Positions 36,192-41,441 of a stretch of DNA of 41,441 nucleotides are shown here, piece after piece (within the stretch, counting starts at the first letter, position 1; each line of letters begins with the position of its first letter). The translations under genes and the position numbers were made by a program. The stretch lies in contig JBIIGI010000015.1 of NCBI GenBank assembly GCA_044236545.1, forward strand, positions 1 through 41,441. Direction: 5' to 3'. This DNA comes from UBA6821 sp044236545 (lineage in GTDB: Bacteria; Verrucomicrobiota; Verrucomicrobiia; Chthoniobacterales; UBA6821). The notes under the pieces are model-generated. The model was not told where the DNA came from. It was given only the letters and a program-made list of their open reading frames with translations, and made no database searches.

Positions 36192-36352
36192 GCAGATCCT
36201 CCAAAGGCAAGAACTCCATGATGCAGATGGCGATCGCCCAGAGAATCAAGGGTCTCGTCTTTACCTTGAGGCAAGGCTCAGAAGCACTTGGGGGTGAGTT
36301 AAATAGCAAAGGTATAGGACATGCGCTGTCCTATACCAGTAGTAGACCATGA
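36188..36352 (+). CDS. Possible 54-residue ORF overlapping the lipoprotein stop
   Basis: ATG 36188 overlaps the lipoprotein stop (ATGA), like its neighbours, and the frame runs to TGA 36350-36352. The product is basic (MSRSSKGKNSMMQMAIAQRI...) and ends in sequence encoded by the palindrome at 36311-36337. There is no ribosome-binding site. It could be real by coupling, or just chance. Confidence 0.3.
   Translation: MSRSSKGKNSMMQMAIAQRIKGLVFTLRQGSEALGGELNSKGIGHALSYTSSRP
36311..36337. promoter_or_regulatory. Perfect 11-bp inverted repeat upstream of the exported-peptide gene
   Basis: GGTATAGGACA, TGCGC, TGTCCTATACC: both arms match exactly. It ends 11 bp before ATG 36349. No T-run follows on either strand (plus-strand continuation is AGTAGTAGACC), so a repressor operator or a regulatory mRNA hairpin is likelier than a terminator. 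Confidence 0.7.
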
Positions 36353-36531
36353 TCATGAAAGCCAGTATCATACCCTTCCTCCTTATCGCGCTTGTCCTGA
36401 CCATGGGTCTAGCGGGCTACGCATCCCCATCCCACCTATCAGCTGCGAAGGCATCCCTCCACGATCAGCCCATCAAGCAGATTGCCGATCTGGCAGTGAC
36501 GGATGCCAGTTATTTCCTGCCCAAGCAATGA
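36349..36531 (+). CDS. Short exported peptide, unknown
   Basis: 60 residues (ATG 36355 would give 58). Most of it is a signal sequence or single membrane helix (MKASIIPFLLIALVLTMGLAGYASP) followed by about 33 polar residues (HDQPIKQIADLAVTDASYFLPKQ). Its stop overlaps the ATG of the following Tat-signal protein (ATGA). No family recognised. It could be a secreted peptide or a small membrane partner of the next protein. Confidence 0.55.
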   Translation: MIMKASIIPFLLIALVLTMGLAGYASPSHLSAAKASLHDQPIKQIADLAVTDASYFLPKQ

Positions 36532-37148
36532 AACGCCGCGACTTCCTCACTCTCTCGGGCCTGGCCTTGGGATCAATCCTGATCCCGTCGTCCGTGGCGA
36601 GGGCCATTCGCGAGACTTGCCTCTTGGAGCGGCAACCCCTACTCGTTGCCCCTCGCAGGGTTGCCGGCACCCTCTACGCCGTCGATGAGAGTGGGGAATT
36701 CACCCTCCACTACGGAGACCCATACGCCGAACCGGATCCGCCCACGTGGGAAGAATGGCTCGATTCCCGAGGAGTCGATGCCAACGACACCGAGGAAGTC
36801 GGAAAATGGTTCCGCGACCAGTACGGATACGAACCTGGAGAAAAGCCCGAGATCGATCCTGAAGGACCTATCGATGGGGATGCCCTCGCGAACTGGATGG
36901 ATTGGGATTACGAACTCCAGGAGAGTCCTGCCGCCACGGCCTTTCGCTACCTTCAGGACCTGCCACTTTGTCCCGATCCGCACTCCGTATCAGATAGCCC
37001 CCTTGGCCGCCTCTCCTTCACCGAGGGAGACCGACCCGGTTCCAACCTGACCTTCGTCGAGGCTGCGGACCTCTCCACCCTCGCCTGCCTCCAGCATCGG
37101 CTTAATGAGCTGGGGGAGGGAACTGCGATTGAAATCTACAAGTCATGA
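36528..37148 (+). CDS. Tat-signal exported acidic protein, unknown
   Basis: 206 residues from ATG 36528. The N-terminus MKRRDFLTLSGLALGS is a twin-arginine signal (K-R-R-D-F-L), so the protein is probably exported folded, often because of a cofactor. The mature part is acidic (WEEWLDSRGVDANDTEEVGKW, EKPEIDPEGPIDGDAL) and contains C-P-D-P and a few other Cys. No family recognised. The frame is open from 36321, but overlap with the previous gene and the Tat motif fix the start. It overlaps the genes on both sides by ATGA. Confidence 0.7.
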   Translation: MKRRDFLTLSGLALGSILIPSSVARAIRETCLLERQPLLVAPRRVAGTLYAVDESGEFTLHYGDPYAEPDPPTWEEWLDSRGVDANDTEEVGKWFRDQYGYEPGEKPEIDPEGPIDGDALANWMDWDYELQESPAATAFRYLQDLPLCPDPHSVSDSPLGRLSFTEGDRPGSNLTFVEAADLSTLACLQHRLNELGEGTAIEIYKS

Positions 37149-37372
37149 GTACATCACGCATCTCCACATCCAAACCATCCACCCCGATCAACGAACATCC
37201 CGACTACGAAAGCTTACTCGAGAAAATTGGCAGCGTCTTCGGTGACGAACTCGACATGCTCACCCCCACCCAGGTGGCCGTCCTCAACGGACTGATCCAT
37301 GACCGGGTCAAGGCACGCGACTTGGATCCAGGTGCCGTAACCCTGTCCCCTCCTAATAGTCTAACAGCCTAA
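37145..37372 (+). CDS. 75-residue protein, unknown
   Basis: Starts inside the stop of the Tat-signal gene (ATGA). A Ser/Thr-rich start (MSTSRISTSKPSTPINEHP) is followed by a helical part (YESLLEKIGSVFGDELDMLTPTQVAVLNGLIHDRVKA) and a loose tail. No signal peptide, so cytoplasmic. No family recognised. It ends the coupled chain and its stop lies within a repeat-rich leader of the next gene. Confidence 0.5.
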   Translation: MSTSRISTSKPSTPINEHPDYESLLEKIGSVFGDELDMLTPTQVAVLNGLIHDRVKARDLDPGAVTLSPPNSLTA

Positions 37373-37391
37373 CAGTCTATCTACCTATTCT
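37352..37391. repeat. Five octamers before the DUF4236 gene start
   Basis: Consecutive 8-mers CCTAATAG, TCTAACAG, CCTAACAG, TCTATCTA, CCTATTCT (37352-37391) end one base before ATG 37393 and include the stop of the previous gene. The core word is the reverse complement of CTGTTAG, the word of the array at 8883-8922. Confidence 0.75.
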
Positions 37392-37392
37392 T

Positions 37393-38007
37393 ATGGGATT
37401 CTTTAGGTTCAGAAGATCGATCAAACTCTTCCCTGGCGTCCGCTGGAACTTTGGGAAGAAGAGCACCTCCCTGAGTATAGGTGGACGGGGTGCGAATTAC
37501 ACCGTTGGTACCTCTGGGAGCCGCACCACGGTTGGCATCCCTGGCACTGGTCTCTCCTACACCGAGATCCACAACAGTCACTCCCGCGTCGCAGCCCGTA
37601 ACCCTCGCATCCCCTCGCCCTCCGAGGCATGGATCAGGAACAACCGGATCAATGTCACCATCAGCACACCGGATCGTCAGCCGGGAGAGGCTCCCATTCG
37701 TCCCGATCAACTCGACACCATCAAGTCCATCACACCCGACTTCGACCTGAGCAAGGTAAGCGGTTTTGGGGAAGTTCAGGCAGAGAGCCTCATCGAGCAG
37801 CTCCGCTACCAGCAGAAGGAGGCATCCAAGACCCTTCTCAAGCAGTTCTACGCCGGTCACGGTCACGCCATCCCCGACGACTTCATCGATCACTGCTACG
37901 ACCATCCTGACAAGCCCTGGGTTCAGCCCCGGAAAAAGTGGGGATGTGGCACCTGGGTCGCCATCGGGATCGTTCTGTGGGTGCTCATTGTTTTTCTTTC
38001 AAAATAG
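37393..38007 (+). CDS. DUF4236-domain protein with C-terminal membrane helix
   Basis: 204 residues. The first 55 residues match the DUF4236 pattern: GFFRFRRSIKLFPGVRWNFG, then SLSIGGRGANYTVGTSG and TTVGIPGTGLSYTE. A middle region (about 85-165, with QLRYQQKEASKTLLKQFYAG) follows, and the end is a membrane helix (WVAIGIVLWVLIVFL). Function of the family is unknown. The leader consists of octamer repeats and shows no Shine-Dalgarno sequence. The downstream nuclease/helicase gene starts 55 bp later. Confidence 0.85.
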   Translation: MGFFRFRRSIKLFPGVRWNFGKKSTSLSIGGRGANYTVGTSGSRTTVGIPGTGLSYTEIHNSHSRVAARNPRIPSPSEAWIRNNRINVTISTPDRQPGEAPIRPDQLDTIKSITPDFDLSKVSGFGEVQAESLIEQLRYQQKEASKTLLKQFYAGHGHAIPDDFIDHCYDHPDKPWVQPRKKWGCGTWVAIGIVLWVLIVFLSK

Positions 38008-38062
38008 CCTTTTATGATTTGCGCAGACATCTCCTGTCGTTGAGTAACGATAAATTCCCTCC

Positions 38063-41000
38063 ATGCGCAATCATCCCAAAACTGGCGAACTGATTTTCTC
38101 CCCAAGCGACTTGGTCCGCTACCTCGAGTCCCCGTTTGCCTCATGGATGGATCGTCACCATCTGGAGAACCCCGGGCTCCTCAAACCCGATCCTCAATCC
38201 GAGGATATGAAGCTCATCGCCGAGTCGGGAATCACCCACGAGGCCGCCGTCCTGAAGGAATGGAAATCCAAGGAGCCTTCCCTGGTTGAAATCCATGACC
38301 GTGATCTCGATGCGGCTCACGGCCAGACCCTTGAGGCCATCGCCAAAAATGCCCCCGTCATTTACCAGGGAGCCCTCCGCCACGGGAATTTCGCCGGGTT
38401 CACAGACTTTCTTCAGCTAGATCCCGCCACTGGAACCTATCTGTTGTGGGATACCAAGGTCGCCCGTTCCATCAAGCCCTACTACGCCGTCCAGCTCTGC
38501 TGCTATGCGGAGATGCTCGCCCACACCCCTGGAACAGGGATGCCCAAGCACTTCGGGATCATTCTGGGCACGCTTGAACGCCCCCAGCTGCGCATCTCTG
38601 AGCACTTCGACTACTATCTCTCCATCAAGGAGGGCTTCCTGAGGCTCCAGCAGGAATATGACGGCGATATAGCCAAGCGTCCCGAACCGGAGCCCCGTGC
38701 CGATCACGGGAACTGGACTTCCCATGCCGAGGCCTTCTTTGACAGCACGGATCATCTGGTCAGGGTTGCCGGCATTTCCGCCAACCAGATCAAGAAACTC
38801 CGCGCCGCCGGAATCGACACGCTAGCCAAGCTCGCAGGCTCGTCTGGGGCACGGGTCGAGAAGATGCGTTCGGAAGCGCTGGAGAAGCTTGTCGCCCAAG
38901 CACGTCTTCAGCTGACCACCCGCGAATCACGGAAGGCAGACCCGGACTCTCTCGCCGCTGTCGAGGTCCTGCCGCAGGTGGATGACAAGATCCACGGGCT
39001 CTGCCAAATCCCCGCCCAAGATCCTGCCGATGTCTATTTCGACATGGAGGGTTACCCCATCGCGGTGGGGGGGCTCGAATATCTCTGGGGTGCCGGATAC
39101 CTCGAAAACGGGAGTTTCGCATTCAAGGACTGGTGGGCCCATGACCGGGAAGAGGAGAAGGAGGCGCTCCGTGGGTTCATCAGCTGGGTTCATGCCCGCT
39201 GGAAGGCAAACCCGGCCATGCACATCTACCACTACGCACCTTACGAGGTGGGTGCCGTGCGACGCCTGATGTCCCGGCACGACACCTGCCAGAACGAGGT
39301 GAACGAACTGCTCCGCAACGGGGTTTTCGTCGATCTTTACCATGTCGTCAAAAAGGCTCTCCGGATCGGCGACAAGAACTATTCCATCAAGACTGTGGAG
39401 AAGATCTACCGCGCCGGCCGTAACCGTGAGACGGAGGTTGCGACTTCCATCGGATCTGTCGTCCACTACGCCCGATGGATCGACAGCGGCGAGGCCAGAG
39501 ACTGGCAAACGAGCCCGATTCTCAAGGGTATCCGCGATTATAATGAGGACGACTGCCTCTCCACGAAGGAGCTGGCGGACTGGCTGAGGGAACTCGCCGA
39601 GCGTCATGGCATCATTCCACTGCCGCCGGCTCAGGATGCGGATGAAGAGGAAGATGAGGATGATGGGGGAAAGGCCGAAGCAGCAGGGCTGCTTGAGGAA
39701 CATCAGCGGATCATCGCCACATTGCGCGCCCGCCAAGGCGATCCCTGCGCCACGATCCTCGCCGATCTGATGGATTTTCACCGACGGGAGGAGATTGCCG
39801 TATGGTGGAGATTCTTTGACCGACTGAAACTCTCCGGGCAGGAATTGAGCGACGATGCCGGTTGCTTCGCCGGAATCAGCGCCCAGGGAGCACCCCGGAC
39901 TGTAAAGCAATCCCTGGTCCAGCTCTACAGTTTCGACTCAGCTCAGGAATTGAAGAGCCCTCAGGGCAAGCAAGTCGTGTTCCAACATTCTCCCAAGGCC
40001 AAGTTCACCCTCCAGTCCCTCGATCTGCGAAGCGGAACCTTGGAGCTGAAAATCAGTTCCAAAAAGATCTCCGACTCCTTTGGCGGCCTCTTCCCCGTAT
40101 CGGGAAGCCTTGTCCCCATCGAAAATGTTCCCGCCAAAGCGATCCGTGATGCCCTCAGGGATATCGCGCGTGACCACGTTAGGGGAGAGCCGCTCCCGGC
40201 TTCACTCCACTCCATGCTTCTGAGGATCCCCCCTGACCCCGGAATGAAGCTTCCCGGGGAATCCGCAGTTGATGCCGGAATCCGCATCTCCCTCACGATG
40301 CAGGGAGGTTGTCTTGTGATCCAGGGACCTCCCGGTACCGGAAAGACCTACACGGCCTCCAAGGTCATTGCCCGACTGCTAGCCGACGGCAAGCGTGTCG
40401 GGATAACCTCCAACAGCCACAAAGCCATCGTCAATCTTCTCCAAGGCGTTGTCCGTGAATCCAACGGAATGGTCACTGGACTAAGGGCTGGAGGTAACCC
40501 CGCGGAAGTTCCCGAGATCCCTACCACCGAAAACACCAAGGCGATCAGTGCCTATCATGGAGGGATTATTGCCGGAACCGCATGGCTCTTCGCCCGCAGC
40601 GAGTGGGAGGGGAAGCTCGACTACCTCTTCATCGACGAGGCTGGTCAGGTCAGCCTGGCTAACGCAGTCGCCATGAGCCGCTGCGCCCAGAATCTGGTAC
40701 TGATGGGTGACCAGATGCAGTTGGAACAACCGATCCAGGGAACCCATCCCGGCGATGCAGCACTTTCCGTCCTTCAATACGCCCTCAAGGATCCCGTACG
40801 TAGCCTTCCCGATGCACCGGTTTTTCACCCCGTCGTACCTGCTGAAGCTGGTATTTTTCTAGGGGAAACCCGCCGGATGCACTCCTCGGTCTGCTCCTTC
40901 ATCTCCGAGAGCATCTACGAAGGGCGCCTCACGGCACATCCCGATTGCGACCGTCAGCGAATCGCCCACACCCCCAACGCCTCTCTGGTCACGAAGGAAC

Positions 41001-41441
41001 AAGGCATCCTTTTCTCCCCCGTGGAGCATGAAGGCAATACACAGCGCAGCGAAGAAGAGGTCTCCCGCGTTAAGGAGATCGTGGAGGAACTCCTTGACCG
41101 CGACTACACCTCCAAGGACGGGGTCACCCGCCCCCTCGGACTCGATGACATCCTGATCATGAGTCCCTACAACGCCCAGGTCAGCGCGCTTAAACGCTCC
41201 CTGCCCGATGGGGCCCGCATCGGCAGCGTCGATTTATTTCAGGGTCAGGAAGCCCCCGTCTGCATCTACTCACTTGGTTCGAGTTACGGAGAATATGGCT
41301 CCCGTGGACTTGGCTTCATCCTCGACCAGAACCGTATCAACGTCGCCATCTCCAGAGCACAGTGCCTTGCCATCGTTGTGGCTGATCCCCGGATTTCAGA
41401 AACAACGGCCAACTCCCTCAAAGAAATGTCCCTGCTGAGCC
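38063..41441 (+). CDS. TM0106-type RecB-like nuclease fused to SF1 helicase, 3' end missing
   Basis: No stop from ATG 38063 to the window edge: 1126 codons. Order of parts: a RecB-type PD-(D/E)XK nuclease (GFTDF with Asp115, WDTKVAR with Asp130 and Lys132), a helix-hairpin-helix-like stretch (GISANQIKKLRAAGIDTLAKL), an RNase H-like exonuclease part (VYFDMEGYP, Asp327 and Glu329; NEDDCLSTKEL), an acidic linker, and a Dna2/Upf1-type SF1 helicase with Walker A GPPGTGKT (755-762), Walker B IDEAGQ (Asp858, Glu859), SVDLFQGQE and RINVAISRAQ. Only the last residues should be missing. Likely DNA processing, perhaps defence; no partner genes can be named. Confidence 0.88.
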   Translation, partial: MRNHPKTGELIFSPSDLVRYLESPFASWMDRHHLENPGLLKPDPQSEDMKLIAESGITHEAAVLKEWKSKEPSLVEIHDRDLDAAHGQTLEAIAKNAPVIYQGALRHGNFAGFTDFLQLDPATGTYLLWDTKVARSIKPYYAVQLCCYAEMLAHTPGTGMPKHFGIILGTLERPQLRISEHFDYYLSIKEGFLRLQQEYDGDIAKRPEPEPRADHGNWTSHAEAFFDSTDHLVRVAGISANQIKKLRAAGIDTLAKLAGSSGARVEKMRSEALEKLVAQARLQLTTRESRKADPDSLAAVEVLPQVDDKIHGLCQIPAQDPADVYFDMEGYPIAVGGLEYLWGAGYLENGSFAFKDWWAHDREEEKEALRGFISWVHARWKANPAMHIYHYAPYEVGAVRRLMSRHDTCQNEVNELLRNGVFVDLYHVVKKALRIGDKNYSIKTVEKIYRAGRNRETEVATSIGSVVHYARWIDSGEARDWQTSPILKGIRDYNEDDCLSTKELADWLRELAERHGIIPLPPAQDADEEEDEDDGGKAEAAGLLEEHQRIIATLRARQGDPCATILADLMDFHRREEIAVWWRFFDRLKLSGQELSDDAGCFAGISAQGAPRTVKQSLVQLYSFDSAQELKSPQGKQVVFQHSPKAKFTLQSLDLRSGTLELKISSKKISDSFGGLFPVSGSLVPIENVPAKAIRDALRDIARDHVRGEPLPASLHSMLLRIPPDPGMKLPGESAVDAGIRISLTMQGGCLVIQGPPGTGKTYTASKVIARLLADGKRVGITSNSHKAIVNLLQGVVRESNGMVTGLRAGGNPAEVPEIPTTENTKAISAYHGGIIAGTAWLFARSEWEGKLDYLFIDEAGQVSLANAVAMSRCAQNLVLMGDQMQLEQPIQGTHPGDAALSVLQYALKDPVRSLPDAPVFHPVVPAEAGIFLGETRRMHSSVCSFISESIYEGRLTAHPDCDRQRIAHTPNASLVTKEQGILFSPVEHEGNTQRSEEEVSRVKEIVEELLDRDYTSKDGVTRPLGLDDILIMSPYNAQVSALKRSLPDGARIGSVDLFQGQEAPVCIYSLGSSYGEYGSRGLGFILDQNRINVAISRAQCLAIVVADPRISETTANSLKEMSLLS

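Overview
The window looks like a chromosomal piece of a GC-rich (about 60% by eye) bacterium, most likely of the Verrucomicrobiota. This is an inference from a PEP-CTERM sorting tail, a DUF6067-type secreted protein, the style of its LacI regulator, a tmRNA tag ending in ALAA, and repeat-rich intergenic DNA with many start codons that lack a Shine-Dalgarno sequence. No 16S rRNA or other decisive marker is present.

Layout. 1-2720 (minus strand): a secreted DUF6067-like protein that runs off the left edge and two paralogous secreted proteins, one with a PEP-CTERM anchor and one without. 2721-5383: a LacI-family regulator between two copies of a non-coding inverted-repeat element, the second interrupted by about 370 bp of other non-coding DNA. 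5384-9292 (plus strand): umuDC, a tRNA with a CAT anticodon, a lone nuoD, then a hairpin-rich non-coding stretch. 9293-23795 (minus strand): membrane pyrophosphatase, soluble pyrophosphatase, a lemA/TPM/ion-channel group, leuA, a ketoacyl synthase with Ser in place of the nucleophilic Cys, a PqiAB-type lipid transport set with rpiB, and a FUSC exporter with its HlyD partner. 23801-26434: ytcA, then a divergent TolC and a DUF4239 protein; ytcA, HlyD, FUSC and TolC together resemble the E. coli ytcA-mdtNOP locus. 26545-30931 (plus strand): recJ, recG and ssrA (tmRNA).

Downstream of ssrA the gene content changes from housekeeping to poorly known accessory genes: a ribbon-helix-helix protein, a frameshifted TPR protein with an HELMH motif, small secreted and cysteine-rich proteins, a YbjN-domain protein, and a chain of ATGA-overlapping genes (a lipoprotein of three internal repeats, a short exported peptide, a Tat-signal protein, a 75-residue protein). 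A DUF4236 protein and a TM0106-type RecB-like nuclease/helicase follow, the latter running off the right edge. ssrA is a common integration site, so this may be the start of a genomic island, although no integrase or second att site is visible.

The most unusual signal is at the DNA level. Four unrelated genes (the PEP-CTERM gene, lemA, recG and the DUF4236 gene) have the stretch just before their start codon made of 7- or 8-bp tandem words, different in each case and without an obvious ribosome-binding site. The octamer family at recG also forms the inverted arms of the elements around the LacI gene.
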